DNA from: Beta vulgaris subsp. vulgaris
Taxonomy: Eukaryota; Streptophyta; Magnoliopsida; Caryophyllales; Amaranthaceae
DNA: 64,000 nucleotides
NCBI RefSeq assembly: GCF_026745355.1
Contig: NC_079209.1
Coordinates: 18,274,109 to 18,338,108, forward strand
Direction of reading: 5' to 3'
In this document: piece by piece, positions 48,704 through 62,400 of the stretch
Layout of the letters: every line of letters starts with the position of its first letter
Numbering within the stretch: the stretch's first letter is position 1
Notes under the pieces: generated by a model
What the model was told of the DNA's origin: nothing
Seen by the model: only the letters and a program-made list of their open reading frames with translations
Database searches by the model: none
Program-made: the position numbers and the translations under genes

Positions 48704-49868
48704 AACCACCCGCCTTTTGTCGCCGCCTTTCTGTTGCCCCCTCCCCGCCGCAAACCGCCGCCCCTCGTCGGTCCTCCTGCCGCAACGTCAAAGCCCTCTG
48801 TTTCTCCCCTGTGTGTGTTGTTTTATTTGGGTGAGTGTACTGCTCTTGTTTTATTGATAGTTGACTTTGTACTAATTCCTAAATGAGTAAACCCTTATTG
48901 CTAAGTAATAAAGTAATAATAGTGCAAGCTTATAACTCAGTTAAGTCACCTATAAATTATAGTTTATCTAAGTTTAGAAAATACTATTTATGATTCGTCC
49001 TACTAAAACATAAATGGTCAGACTTTAAAGTATTTAAGTTCTAACATGTTTTAGCTAGTTTAAAAGTTATAGTCACTTATAATTTTAATAAGTAACTCAT
49101 TTATGTGAATGCAACTATTAAATTATGAGCTTACAATATAATAATAAGGGTAAATAGTATTTCTAATTTGATCTCAAATTATGTTTATGAACAAGTATAT
49201 ATATATAACCAATTAGTCACAAGAATGTTAAATAAGTTACGACTACATAACTTATAAAATAAGAATCGGTTCTTAAAGAGCACTTAAACTAATGTTTTCT
49301 ATTGATTACTAACTTATAAAATACTCGTATTGAAACTTAAAAGAACTCGTTCCTCGGAGCTCAGTAAGGACGATATCAAGGATATAGGGAGAAGATTAAT
49401 ACTATTCTGCAATCAAGGTAACATCTACTGCTAGTACCCGCAATCCCCTTTAAATATTTTTATGAAATATGAGAGCAATGTGATTAGTAAAAGTTTATCA
49501 AAATGATTATTCTTGAGTTGCGGGATGATTACTATGATTTATTTGTAAGTACTTTTTGTGAGTTTTATGAACTGGATGGACTATCATGAGCTATTGTTTA
49601 TAAAAAAGATGATATGATATGAAATAGTTTTGCTACCTTAATTATTGTGGTAGAGACGAGATGAATGACTGATGATTATCACCTGTGAATATTAAAAGCT
49701 ACGGAACATGATAAAGTAAAGTGAAAGAACTGGATGGCTGAGCTGTTTGGCAGTCATGCACGAACCGAGCTGCTTATTAGGGCACTGGCCCGTTATTTAT
49801 TACCAGGGCACTAACCCTTTTTTAGTGTAGGGTAACGCCTGGGGCACAGGCCCTTGCACAGTGGTGCA
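48704..49868. repeat. Duplicated block R, copy 2 (truncated)
   Basis: It matches 52399-53596, beginning at aaccacccgcc and ending at cagtggtgca, where the other copies continue with tacacatggctggg. It shares gagtgta(c/a)tgctcttg and the gggcactggcccgttattta block. The right edge joins duplication unit D. Confidence 0.8.
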
Positions 49869-51300
49869 AAAAATTTTCGTACCAAAAAATTTTGGACCAA
49901 ACTAGACCAACTAATGAACTAGGAACTTGAAAAGTTGCTCTTGAGATGCCCTTCATTTTCGTACCAAAAAATTCCCAACCATTATGCTTGCATCAATATT
50001 CCTTACAAACTTGACATTAATCTCATAAAAAAAATGTCATACTTAACATGTTCGTAGCAATCATATAATAACTGACATAGTCCCCGTACATGATACTATA
50101 TAACTTTCCTTGATTATTTGATTATTTGCATGGTTTTAATTGTGTTAGGTTACTCATACAACTGCCACTGGACAGCCACAGTCAGCACAGGGAAGTTCAT
50201 GGAGCTCTTCTGGTATTTCCAAGGCGAGCAACTATGCCATCCTCAAAACCCCACCGTCTGAGTTTAATGTACACAAAATCAATCTACTGCTTCAGACTTA
50301 TCCGCAAATAGCGTATCGATTTTCAATTGGGGTATGTTTTTTAATTAACTTAAAAAGCTTATAAAATATAACTAATTTTTTATTTAATGAAATAAGAAAG
50401 CCTTATATAGGCGTGTTAATACAACGGTTTTTTGTGCAGTGTGCTCGCAACTTTTGTTTAACAATAGGTTTCCATACAGCCTGCAAGCCGTTTATCTGCG
50501 AAAACAGCTACAATATGCACTGGTTGGCTGTAGATCCTGAACCAGCTAAAGATATTTAGATGACGTTTGACACTCAGGTGAGTGACTCTAACATATCATG
50601 GATTTTTTATTTATGAATCTATATGTCAGAGAAAAATATTAAATACAATTATAATAATAAAATAATTTTGTAGATTCCTTCTCCCGATTCAGATCTCGAC
50701 ATAGTGTTTCTCTTGAGATGCCCTTCATTTACGATGGCAGAGGTAAGTCAATGGATAGAGATGCGTTGGAACAGGCATGGGCGTAAGCAGCCTCGATTCG
50801 ATCAAAGACAATACATTTACAATGCGTGCAGATTGCATGAGTTTGTTAACATAAAAGTCAAACTGAGAGAAATTGATATATTTTGAGTTACTTATTGGAA
50901 GTTGATTCTAAATACAACTAATGATATTTTAAATGACAGTGATGTTCATTTTAATTTGGAGCTACTTATCTTTCGCGTTCACCTGTTGAGTATAGGAATC
51001 GCCACTGTTGTGAAACAAAATACACTACATTGCTCTACATGTTGACATCAAAATTAAAGCGTCAACCCCATTTGTCTTGTAAGCTCTTAAATGACCGATG
51101 TATATAATATTTTTATCCTATATGCCCTTCTTATAGTACACATTTTCAAAATACAACAAATAAAACTTAAAAGTATTTAAATAGTAAAAATTAATAATTA
51201 TAATTTTCGACTAAAAATCATCAAAAATGTCGAAATAAAAAACATTCGACAATATATAAAAAATTCAGACTATATAAAATATTTTCGGACGAAAAAAAAT
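49869..51300 (+). repeat. Tandem duplication unit D, copy 1
   Basis: About 1.43 kb, repeated in direct orientation at 51301-52398. Both start near aaaaaattttggaccaaact and contain the same three exon-like blocks. The offset is 1425-1431 bp along the unit. Confidence 0.85.
50149..50885 (+). pseudogene. Unknown three-exon coding remnant, copy D1
   Basis: Three open blocks have intron-like borders: one ending FSIG before gtatgt (50331); one from 50440 after tttgtgcag to 50578 before gtgagt, reading CARNFCLTIGFHTACK and SYNMHWLAVDPEPAKDI then a TAG stop before MTFDTQ; and one from 50674 after tttgtag to the TGA at 50885, reading IPSPDSDLDIVFLLRCPSF and YIYNACRLHEF. I do not recognise the protein. 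The shared TAG in exon 2 of both copies argues it was already a pseudogene before duplication. Upstream exons, if any, were not found. Confidence 0.45.
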
Positions 51301-52398
51301 TTCAAACCAAAAAATTTTGGACCAAACTAGACCAACTAATGAACTAGGAACTTGAAAGGTTGCTCTTGAGATGCTCTTCATTTTCGTACCAAAAAATTCC
51401 CAAGCAACATACTTGCATCAATATTCCATACAAACATGACATTAATCTCATAAAAAAAATGTCATACTTAACATGTTCGTAGCAATCATATAATAACTGA
51501 CATAGTCCCCGTACATGATACTATATAACTTTCCTTGATTATTTGATTATTTGCATGGTTTTAATTGTGTTAGGCTACTCATACAATTGCCACTGGGCAG
51601 CCACAGTCAGCACAGGGAAGTTCAGGGAGCTCTTCTGGTATTTCGAAGGCGAGCAACTATGCCATCCTCAAAACCCCACCGTCTGAGGTTAATGTACACG
51701 AAATCAATCTACCGCTTCAGACTTATCCGCAAGTAGCGTATCGATTTTCAATTGGGGGTATGTTTTTTAATTAACTTAAAAAGCTTATAAAATATAACTA
51801 ATTTTTTATTTAATGAAATAAGAAAGCCTTATATAGGCGTGTTAATACAACTGTTTTTGTGCGGTGTGCTCGGAACTTTTGTTTAACAACAGGTTTCCAT
51901 CCAGCCTGCAAGCCGTTTATCTGCGAAAACAGCTACTATATGCACTGGTTGGCTGTAGATCCTGAACCGGCTAAAGATATTTAGATGACGTTTGACATTC
52001 AAGTGAGTGACTCTAACATATCATGGATTTTTTATTTATAAATCTATATGTCAGAGAAAAATATTAATTATAATTATAATTATAATAATAAAATAATTTT
52101 GTAGATTCCTTCTCCCGATTCAGATCTTGACATAGTGTTTCTTTTGAGATGCCCTTCATTTACGATGGCAGAGGTAAGTCAATGGAGAGAGATGCGTTGG
52201 AACAAGCATGGGCGTAAGCAGCCTCTATTCGATCAAAGACAATACATTTACAATGCGTGCAGATTGCATGAGTTTGTTGACATAAAAGTCAAACTGAGAG
52301 AAATTGGTATATTTTGAGTTACTTATTGAAAGTTGATTCTAAATACAGCTACTGATATTTTAAATGACAGTGATGTTCATTTTAATTTGGAGCTACTT
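51301..52398 (+). repeat. Tandem duplication unit D, copy 2 (3' truncated)
   Basis: It repeats unit D and breaks at ggagctactta, where D1 continues tctttcgcg and D2 passes directly into block R copy 3 (aaccacccgcc). Confidence 0.85.
51574..52316 (+). pseudogene. Unknown three-exon coding remnant, copy D2
   Basis: It has the same three blocks as D1. The second exon keeps the in-frame TAG (SYYMHWLAVDPEPAKDI then stop), and the acceptor before it has changed from gcag to gcgg, so splicing would be lost. The third block reads IPSPDSDLDIVFLLRCPSF and ends in TGA at 52316. Function unknown. Confidence 0.45.
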
Positions 52399-55029
52399 AA
52401 CCACCCGCCTTCTATCGCCGCCTTTATGTTACCCCTCCCCGCCGCAAACGGCCCCCCCTCGTCGGTCCTCCTGCCGCGATGTCAAAGCCCCCCGTTTCTC
52501 CCCTGCTTGTGTGTGTTGTTTTATTTGGGTGAGTGTAATGCTCTTGTTTTATTGATAGTTGACTTTGTACTAATTCCTAAATGAGTAAACCCTTATTGCT
52601 AAGTAATAAAGTAATAATAGTGCAAGCTTATAACTCAGTTAAGTCACCTATAAATTATAGTTTATCTAAGTTTAGCAAATACTATTTATGATTCGTCCTA
52701 CTAAAACATAGATGGTCAGACTTTAAATTATCTAAGTTCTAACATGTTTTAACTATTAATTCTAAACTAGTTTAAAAGTTATAGTCACTTATAATTTTAA
52801 TAAGTAACTCATTTATATGAATGCAACTATTAAATTATGAGCTTACAATATAATAATATGACTAAAGGGTAAATAGTATTTCTAATTCGATTTCAAATTA
52901 TGTTTATGAACAAGTATATAAAAGATTCCTATGAACTATTATGTCAAGAACGTTAAATAAGTTACGACTACATAACTTATAAAATAAGAATCGTTCTTAA
53001 AGAGCACTTAAACTAATGTTTTATATTGATTACTAACTTATAAAATATTCGTATTGAAACTTAAAAGAACTCGTTCCTCGGAGCTCAGTAAGGACGATAT
53101 CAAGGATATAGGGAGAAGATTAATACTATTCTGCAATCAAGGTAACATCTACTGCTAGTACCCGCAATCCCCTTTAAATATTTTTATGAAATATGAGAAC
53201 AATGTGATTAGTAAAAGTTTATCAAAATGATTATTCTTGACTTGCGGGATGATTATTATGATTTATTTGTAAGTACTTTTTATGAGTTTTATGAATAGGA
53301 TGGACTATCAAGAGCTATTGTTTATAAAAAGATGATGTGATATGATATGAAATAGTTTTGCTACCTTAATTATTGAGGTAGAGACGAGATGAATGACTGA
53401 TGATTATCACCTATGAATATTAAAAGCTACGAAACATAATAAAGTAAAGTGAAAGAACTGGATTGCTGAGCTGATTGGCAGTCATGCACGAACCGAGCTG
53501 TTTATTAGGGCACTGGCCCGTTATTTATTACCAGGGCATTGACCCTTTTTTAGTGTAGGGTAACTCCTGGGGCATAGGCCCTTGCACAGTGGTGCATACA
53601 CATGGCTGGGAGACGTCCCAGAGCTGACTGATTTTGCAACAATCAGAGTAAACATGTGTAGAAAGGATCAGTGGATGTGATATAAAATATTATATATTGT
53701 TTTCATTAATGTTTGAAATATTCTTTCTCTCTGTCTGCAAATAAAATGAATTAAAATAAATTTACGTTGCTAGAGTAGCTTGTTACTGAGCCTCGGCTCA
53801 TAACATTTCGAATTTATGTTTTAGGTACTGCTGGGGACGATGGTACTGTGTAGTGGCAAGGATTACCACCTTATTAAATCATCTAGTAATAGTGCTACTA
53901 ACTTGTAAGGTTAACTTAATTAGAATGTAAGACCATATATACTTTAATATAAGTTATCATTGTTATATTAGTAAAGTTAACGTTGTCTGCTTTAATATAA
54001 TATAAGATGTTTAAGTTATCGTTACTATATCTCCTAATATTAAATATGTTATAAGATTGTAGCCATGCACCTTCTTAACCGAAGGTGCGGCAGCAATGCC
54101 TCGAGTAAATAGGTATTCCGCTGCTAATTAGGTTGTCTTAAATAGTGAATTAGTGGTTGTGGCGTTACAGCTAACCCACTAACCCAATAACTCACTTAAA
54201 ACGTGTAGCAGTAAGAATTACGTGATAAGTGGTTACTTGGAAAATAATTTAACCATTTAAAAAATAATTCAATTTACGAAAAATATATTTTTCATTTATT
54301 TTAAATACATCCGAAAAATTTGATTTTATTTAAAGAAGAAAATCGTTTTATTTTAAATAGAAATGATAAAATTTAAAAATAAAATAATATCTTTTTCGAT
54401 TAAAAGAAACTAATTGAAATTTTTTCCTAACTAATTCCCTAAAATGGTGGATATAGGCCAAATTAAACTAGGATTCCTAATTTGCTGTTATACGCTTAAC
54501 ATTAAACAGACGCTTAACATTTATTCGTTTTAGGTGCTCGTAATTTCAATTCTAAGTCAGTTCCCAACTAAATTAAAGTTCCTAAATTGTGCCAGTGTCT
54601 GTTCCTGTCATGGAAACAAAACTTAGTTCCTCTGAGAATTCAACACCAAACATTTTTTACCTTTACTCAACCTTAATATGAAGAATATAAGACACCATAA
54701 TGTATTCCAATCTTTATTCCAAGCTTGATTCTTTATCTTAAGAACATCTTCACTTCGATCTTGATTAATTCTTCTTTCGTTAATCTTCGATCAAGTATTC
54801 ACTTTGTTCTTCAATGAATAACCTAGCAAAATCATACATGAAATAATACAAGTATGTCTTTTGTCGTTACCCTAATAAATAAGAATAATGGCCAATATCG
54901 TTTTGCAAAACGTCCCTAATGTGCACACCCCTCACCAATCTAATGAGTATATGCAACATGCACCAATAGTATTAGGCGGAAGACAATAACATAGTTGTAA
55001 CATAATCAAAATTAAGTATTGTTTATCAC
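52399..55029. repeat. Duplicated block R, copy 3 (longest)
   Basis: It spans both other copies: 52399-53596 matches 48704-49868, and 52722-55029 matches 36825-39195. It includes the LTR-type end ggcgttaca near 54163-54170 preceded by ctgctggggacgatgg, reminiscent of the end of a plus-strand chromovirus LTR, plus about 860 bp beyond. No gene is supported. Confidence 0.8.
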
Positions 55030-56646
55030 CTATGCAGGATCTAAGTCCACATGATAATTTCCTCAATAATATTTACACTTTACGTGTTTAATATACTTTA
55101 ATAGTTATGTCACATCAAATATTACATTAAGCACTACACATGAACATCATTAGTTCAAAAATATTTTTTCAAACTTAATCACTTTATAGAATTATAATAA
55201 TCAACGTCCATAATTCATAATAACCAATATGTCCATCATTAGAATTTCATAGGGTCACAATGTCAACTTATAAAAAAATCATTCGTAACATCACTTATTC
55301 ACAGTTGTACCCCATTAAATTACATTATCAATATTAGCATAGTTTTAATATGATGGTATGATAGTTACATTAATCAGTCAACAGTAGTAATCATACTAGT
55401 AAATATATATATATATATATGCACAGAAAACAGTACTAATAATAATAATCTTAGACATGACAAGTACTAACAACACTAATCATGTCACATAATATATATC
55501 TAACTCAACATACAATCACATAATTACATTTATTACACATAACACATAAAATTATTAACGAGATTATAGTGTTGATAGACATTGTGAATTACCTCGAATG
55601 AGTCCCAAGTATCGCAATATCGTCTAAAATTTGCCTTCTACGAATTTTTAGTTTACAAAAAATAATATTTACCTAAAGTTAGTCATTTAATATAACATTC
55701 CAAAAATAATTAACCAAAGTTTATAAGATTAATAATTAACCAAAGTTTATAAGATTAATAATTAACAAACTTTAACCAAAGTTTATAAGATTAATAATTA
55801 ACAAACTTGTAAAGAAAAGATATATAATTTAGAAAAAACTTTTACTTCAAAACATAAAATATATGGTCACAAACTTTGTTAATTTTTTTTCAAATTTAAC
55901 TGTTCAACCGTGCGAAATAGCCACAATTTCCTTCAACCATACATTAAAGACAAAGCATTTATTGTTTTCTTTTTTTTAAAAATAAAGCAACTAAATTTTT
56001 GAAAGGTAAAAGCAGTAAGAAGCAGGAACTTTATTTTCCAAATTTCTTGGCTCGAAACACTAGCAAATGAAAGAGGAAGGAGAAACAGAAAGAAGAGGAA
56101 AGAGAAAGAAGAAGAAAGAAGAAAAGAGAAGAAGAAGAAAATAGAAGAAGAAGATCACCATCGTCGATACTCCGGAGTCGGGATTTTAAAAGGTCAATTA
56201 ATTCTTTTTTAAACCTTCGAAAAATAACAATAGTGAAGGCTAGATTTGGGTTTGAAATTTAGCAAAAGATGAACAAAGAGTGATTACATGGGGATTTCTT
56301 TTTTTTTTTTGAGTAATTTGGGGTATATATAGGTAAGTGAAATTAGGATCTTCTCCAAAAGATAACTCTTGAAATTATGATCTTTTCCAAAATTCACTAA
56401 AATTAGACTTCTCATAATTTTCTTTTATCTCCATTTTTTCTTTTGAACCAAAAAGAATATGATTTATAAAAATATGATTTAGATTTTTTTAAAGAGTAAA
56501 TATTTGGTATTATATAAAGTACGAATTATCCATAACAATCTGATTATTATAATTTATCTTTTTTTTTTCAGAGTTTTATATTTATAAAATCTTATTATAA
56601 TAAAATAAACTTCATAAAAATAGTTACTAAAATTTGGGATATTACA
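55030..56646. mobile_element. Gypsy LTR-like remnant ending GGGATATTACA
   Basis: AT-rich noncoding DNA that ends ttgggatattaca at 56646, the same style of terminus as at 43461, so it is probably part of a related minus-strand LTR. It includes a purine-rich tract (56060-56150) and the tandem repeat at 55707-55808. The left boundary is not defined. Confidence 0.35.
55707..55808. repeat. Short tandem repeat (accaaagtttataagattaa)
   Basis: Three copies of taaccaaagtttataagatt plus aataatta, spaced 31-43 bp. Confidence 0.85.
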
Positions 56647-56894
56647 ATATTTGATACATTGAGAGTAGTTGACCTAATTAGATTCTAAAAGTAGAATCAA
56701 ACTACTATATATAGTGGATTCCTTAGATATAAGTCTGTCCTAATAACCACAATATAATTAATTTAACCTTGATATTGTTAAACGCCACATTGTAAAAGGA
56801 GGTTATAAAGGTAGTGATCAGGTGGGAGAAGAATTAAGCCCGAGTTATTATGGTCATACAAGAGTGGATAAGTCGTCCTATTAAATATGTACAT

Positions 56895-57632
56895 GGTTGC
56901 TAAATTCAACCTCACTTTACTAACGCAGCCCAATAAAATACCTAAAATATCCCTCATAACTCCATTCACCATTTACCAATTTCTGCCTACTTTTCCCCTC
57001 CACCATTTCTCTGGCTTTTTTCTAGGGTTATACCAGTTTGATTTCTAAGACTTCCTCCATTTTCGAGTGATTTTTCCATAACAACACAACAAATTTAGTG
57101 ATTTCTCTTCCTCGTTTCTCCATTTTCGTGGTTTCAAAACAGCAAACAACAAATTGCGAGTTACAATCTGGAAGAAAACTGCGAAAATTATTGAAAGTTC
57201 AAATTTACTGTTTCGGGTAATCTACACGAAATAGAATAGACTATTTCGTGCAATCTGCATGAAACAGAATAGACCATTTCGTGCAATCTGCATGAAACAG
57301 AATAGACAGGTTCATGCATATTGATCGAAACAGTTTATTCTGTTTCATGCATATTGCAAGAAATAAGGTAAATCGATGCATAATAATCGCTCGACAATGC
57401 ATAATGACAAAAAAAATGAACAACATATATCAGATTGAAATTCGCTTGAGTCAAAATTATCGTCCATTGAGTTTTAGATTAAAATTTGTGAATTAGGTCT
57501 TCTGTGAAGTTTCTTTCCTCTAATAGTTAAAAAGGAGGGGGAAATAATATTTTGGGAGAGAGATTTTAGAAACAATATGATTATAAGGGTTTTTTGAGCT
57601 GCGTTAGTAAAGTAAGGATGCGTTTAGTAACC
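56895..57632. mobile_element. Terminal-inverted-repeat element, 738 bp, superfamily unclear
   Basis: The left end GGTTGCTAAATTCAACCTCA and the complement of the right end, GGTTACTAAACGCATCCTTA, both run into the identical CTTTACTAACGCAGC. No clear target duplication was found. Inside is a short tandem repeat (57220-57320, gcaatctgcatgaaacagaa units). No transposase. Confidence 0.6.
57220..57355. repeat. ~40-bp tandem repeat (ctgcatgaaacagaatagac)
   Basis: Three close copies and one diverged copy of an atagaccatttcgtgcaatc/tgcatgaaacag unit. Confidence 0.8.
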
Positions 57633-57829
57633 CCCAGTAAGTATGATGTCTGGGCCTTTTGATGAGCGAGAACTGGAAAATTGCATGGGAATGCAAAATA
57701 TGATTAAAGAGTTAATCCTTATTTGAACAGTTCGAACTCAACGATCAAGAAACAAAAAATTCAGAATAACATATTATTATCAAATTTGGCATTAAGTGAC
57801 TTAAGGAATTTAACATTGCTCTCTTATCT

Positions 57830-58450
57830 TCGGACAAGTAGGAGATTGAAGGAATATGTCCTTAGACATACCGACAATTACTAAATATTAATAGGAATTA
57901 TATTATGAAGATGATAAAGTTCATTTTTATTTTAGTAATCGTATTTTCTTGCTACAGAATAAATATGATTAATAGGAAATATTAATTGTGCCTATAACTA
58001 AAATATATTAATCCTATTAGGTCACAAATTGTAGAACAAGTTGAAGAAAGCAATCAAAATCTATTTAGGATTAGGGTTGGCCGGCTCATAAGAGGAATAG
58101 GGGAAAAATTAGTTCTCCTAACTAGCCTAGGACTCTTCTATTATATATAGGATATAATATAGGGTGTATGTGATCATTTGATTAAGCAATTTCTTTCACA
58201 AGAAAGAGAGCAAGTGAAACCCTAAACTATTCCCTTTAACCACTACATATACCATCAAAAGCAAGATAATTTTTTCCTCTTCCATTCTAGCAGACGTTGA
58301 TGTTCAATCGGTGCTCGTGGACTGATTAGAGGAGCAACACTTAGGAGTCTCAAATCTTGGAAGCTTGCGTATAACAGGAAAACACGCTACAAATGTTGTA
58401 TATCTAATCCCTATTGAATGATTCATGTTTGACTATGTTTGTGATCCTAT
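57830..58450. mobile_element. Possible Copia-like LTR remnant
   Basis: It contains a TATA-like ctattatatataggatat at 58138-58155 and cttaggagtctcaaatcttg near 58341, features I associate with Copia LTRs. No second LTR or target duplication was found. Confidence 0.25.
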
Positions 58451-59495
58451 GATAGATGTTAGAAAATCGTTTCCTGAAATTCCGCCTATATTTGCATTTA
58501 TATGTTTTTACAAACACGCCTTTAGCTTTTAGGGTAGATGTAACTTTTGGAGATGATATATACTACTTCTTTCATTATGCTATTTGTTTTTCTAAACCAA
58601 CAACTAGTTTTACCGCCATAACTACATTTTGTGCATCAAGTATGAAAAAAGATAAGAATCAATGTTGGACTAATTTTGACTCATGTCACTACCCAACCAT
58701 CAACTTTTAGTTCAACTCAATTCACTTCTGTTTACTCCATCTACTTTTCTCTCATAGTTTCACTTCAGTTAAGTTCAACCAGAAAGAAAAGGGCATAAGA
58801 CTCCGATTTATAGCAAATAATGGCCTTTTTCAAATGACACATTATTTTACCCTTGTTAGTATTACCCTACTCCCAAACCCAAATAACCAGTCGGTTTCAG
58901 AGAATTAGTGAAGGAAATTAACTGAACTGAAATTAAATTAATTGAATTGAAGTAAAGTGAAATGAACTGAATTAAATTGAAATTAACTAAACTAGACTGA
59001 AATTAACTGAAAATAAGTCCAACAAACAGGTGCCTTAGTTTGGTACATTTACGGAGTTTATCTAGAATATCTGTCTCATTCACAATAATTCCAAAATAAA
59101 GCTGGATCAGGTCTGCGTTTACCTGCTGTCGGAAGTGTGAATGTAATTTGACGAGTGGACTCTTTTGCATTAGAATCATACTTGTACGTACTACGTAATA
59201 GCGGCAATACTATACACTTATAATTAGCCAAAACTTTATCTTACTCTAATAGTAGTCTTTCTGCTGTCTTTGTCAAAAAAATAAATGAACTAGACAATTT
59301 ACTCCAGAAGAAACCACCACCCAACTTGGATTCTTAATGCTTTTTCTTCCTGACAAACATCATCAATACAATTCCATGATTCCAATTTCCATCAATCATA
59401 TTTGTCCATAATTCGTCAATTATGAACAATAAATAACCCACCTGTTTGTTCTTCTTAGTATGCTTAGTTTTAAGTGAAGCCATAATTGTTAGAAA
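58451..59495. other. Upstream region of the second receptor kinase
   Basis: It contains a decayed aactg-core MITE (about 58910-59030, right end acaaacaggtgcc before TTA). Nothing else is recognised. The promoter of the downstream gene should lie toward the end; no TATA box is assigned. Confidence 0.45.
58910..59033. mobile_element. Partial aactg-core MITE
   Basis: Degenerate gaactgaattaaattgaa repeats end in ggtgcc followed by TTA. The right end resembles that of 22025-22296; the left end is not found. Confidence 0.4.
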
Positions 59496-62400
59496 ATGGG
59501 GAGTGCTTTACTTGGTACTGTTTCTTCAATGTTGTTGCTAATTCTTTTCTGGGTTGTGTTTCCCCAGTTTGGTTCAAGCAGCAATCTTTGTGAAAGAACA
59601 TCTGCTAAAGAAGGTAGTTTGATTATTTTTACTGGGGTGTTTTATGATGTTCTCTTACTGAATGCTTGCTAAGTGTTTGATTGTTTGTGTCAATGGAAAC
59701 TTTTTGCATAGCTGGAAGTTTCTCTGAGATTATCAGCTTACCCATGTTTATCTTATTTCTATATTTTTTCTCGTAATGTGGAACTCTAAACTGTTCTTGA
59801 TTTGCGAATGTCGAAATTGGTAACATCACGCCTACCTACTAGAAATCTTACCAGACCACATGTAGATTCTTGGAAGGAGAAGTGTTTATTGCATATCATA
59901 TCCCTTAATTACTGGCCATCACATTTGCTAATTTGGAGATTCATAAGTAATTATATGTGTGAACAAGTTGTGGCCTTGTGGGTATATGCCAAAGTGCAAA
60001 ATTTAGTTGTGGGTATGGACTATGGAGATTATGTGGCCATATGAAGCAAAGCAACACTTCTATATAAAATACTTTTGTAAAATAACAGCAAAGTGCCTAT
60101 ATGAGCAATACCTGCTGGTGTCTAAATAATGGATATGTGACTTGCCAAATATGGGAGTGTGTGCTGTCTAACTTTCGGAAATTGCATATGGTATTTTTGT
60201 GTTTTAGACTAGTTCTGGTGGTGCCCTTAATACTATTGAGTAATTGAACTTCATTCTTGTAGTAACATTTATAGATTTTTGAATAAGTTCATTATTGCTT
60301 ATGAAACATAAGTAACATCATGTAGCTTCTTTTTCCGTACCCTTCACATAATTATATCACACTACTATTATAAAAGGTCGCCATAAAATATAACCGATAT
60401 ATATTTTGACAGATAATTGTTGAGCTCTTCTATAAACTTCTTCTGGTTATCATTTGGTAGCTCGTTGTGGTAGAAGGGGGAAAGTGGAGGGTTTCGGAGG
60501 GTTTTAAGTTTTACAAACAAAATTTACGTATTTTTTTTTATAATAACACAAAAATGATAGAGTATAAATCTATTCTTGGGGCCTCAACCATGCCACAGGT
60601 TTAAAGAGTCAAGACTATAATGGCACTATGTACATTTAACATCATATCTCATCATTAGAAGTGTAAAATGTCATGGAACATGTAGACATTTTTCTGTATA
60701 AGATTAGTTGCTTTTGGAGTCCTAAGAGATTGATCTTTTCAACAACTAGTAGTCTAGTACATGTACGTTGCTAGTTTTCTTCATGTCCAAGCATTTTTAC
60801 TATTGTAAGAAGACCGCCTTTAAAGTCTTCGTGCACATTCCAAGAAGAGAAGCTATAAGGAATTACCTTGTTTATATCTCGTCAATATTGTGATAAACAA
60901 GTCTTCAAGGGTTTAGACTTGTATAAAAGCTATGACCCTAGACCCTTAGAGAAGCTAAGCTATGACGATCTATCAATTCAGGCTGTTTGTCCTTGGGTAA
61001 GAAAGTGAAGAACTATTTTGACATGTAGGCCTCTCTAAGCCTAATTAGTTGTATCATATTTTCATATCATGGCAGATGGTAATTGGGTTGGGTTGGGTTG
61101 GGTTGGAGAGTGCACCAGGCACATGCACATGCACATCAATACATCATATGTTAATAAATGTGCTGGGTAAACTAAAAATTGTATTTCGAAGGACTTTTTA
61201 TTTTGTTTTGAACCCTATTCTTGGTTTGGTGAGTTCGATTGGTAGAGTAGTGGAACATCCTGCTTTGCGTATGAGATACATTAAAGGATCTTATTTACGT
61301 GTATATCTTTTTATGCAGTGAAGGCTCTTCAGGAAATTGCTGAGGAAATGAGAAAAATGGATTGGAACTTCGAAAAAGATCCTTGCAGTAATCACACAAG
61401 CTGGTTTTCCGAAAGGGACCCAGCTAGGGTAACCTATGTTAATCAAGTGACATGCAAATGTTTTGGTGGGAAATGGCATTTGACTAATATGTAAGTTTCT
61501 CTCGTTTAGAACAGTGCTTTAAGTTCATTAACTTGTCACCAAGGCTTTTTTATATGGAAGAGAGGGAATGTTGCGCAACTCCTATATGATTTGTAAATTT
61601 GGTGTATTTGGCTCTATTGAGATTTGAGTGTAGGTGCCGCAGGAACTGCAATATCCGCTCTTCAAATTCCGATTTTCCTCCTTAGAATTTTAATCATGTT
61701 AAGCTGTTGTAAACTTGCAATTATAGAAAAATTTAACTCTTTATGTCTTTTGGCCATGTATATGGAAGATTTTTCTTTGACCAATCAATAGATTGCTGAT
61801 GCAGCTAACTGCAATTTAATTTTGAGAAATTCGTGAAGAAGCAAAATGTTGGAAGAATATAGCAGAGGCTTGTTCATCTCAACATCTAAGTTTGTTTGAT
61901 GTTTAGGTAATTTGAAGTGGAAGGAAACTAAATAACAGGAAAGTTCCATTTTCAACTTTTCATTTCACTTTCCACTTGAAAAAGTGTGGAGTTTGGATGG
62001 AGAGAAAGGTAAAAGCATTGATTGATCCTTTCATTTCCTTCTTTTTGGCTAGTACTAGTAATTAACAAATTGAATATGAAGCAAGGTGTTGAGCAAGCAT
62101 GTGGTGCTCTCAACTTAGAGGTGTAGTGCCTGGGACATAAAAACCAAATAAGCAATAATATCTGGTATGATCTAGGAGTATAATTCTTGGGATTAAATAG
62201 ACAACCATGCTAGAAAGGAAAATCTCTGTAAGCTTAGTCATGAACTAGAGAAATAAGAGACTTAGGCGACCACACCAGACCAAGTCAGAAAGGCTTTGAT
62301 GACCCAAGGTTTTACTTCTCAATCGAGCCCCATTTCCTTCTTGTCTCAAGGGTCTCTTCTTTTCATTAATTGTTGGATCCCCTGAAAAAGATGTTGCTAT

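Noticed and set aside
50440..50578. Possible Ulp1-type (C48) protease suggested by MHW and CENS words
   Set aside because: The spacing of His, Asp and Cys does not fit the Ulp1 catalytic pattern, and no supporting domain precedes it, so I left it unassigned.
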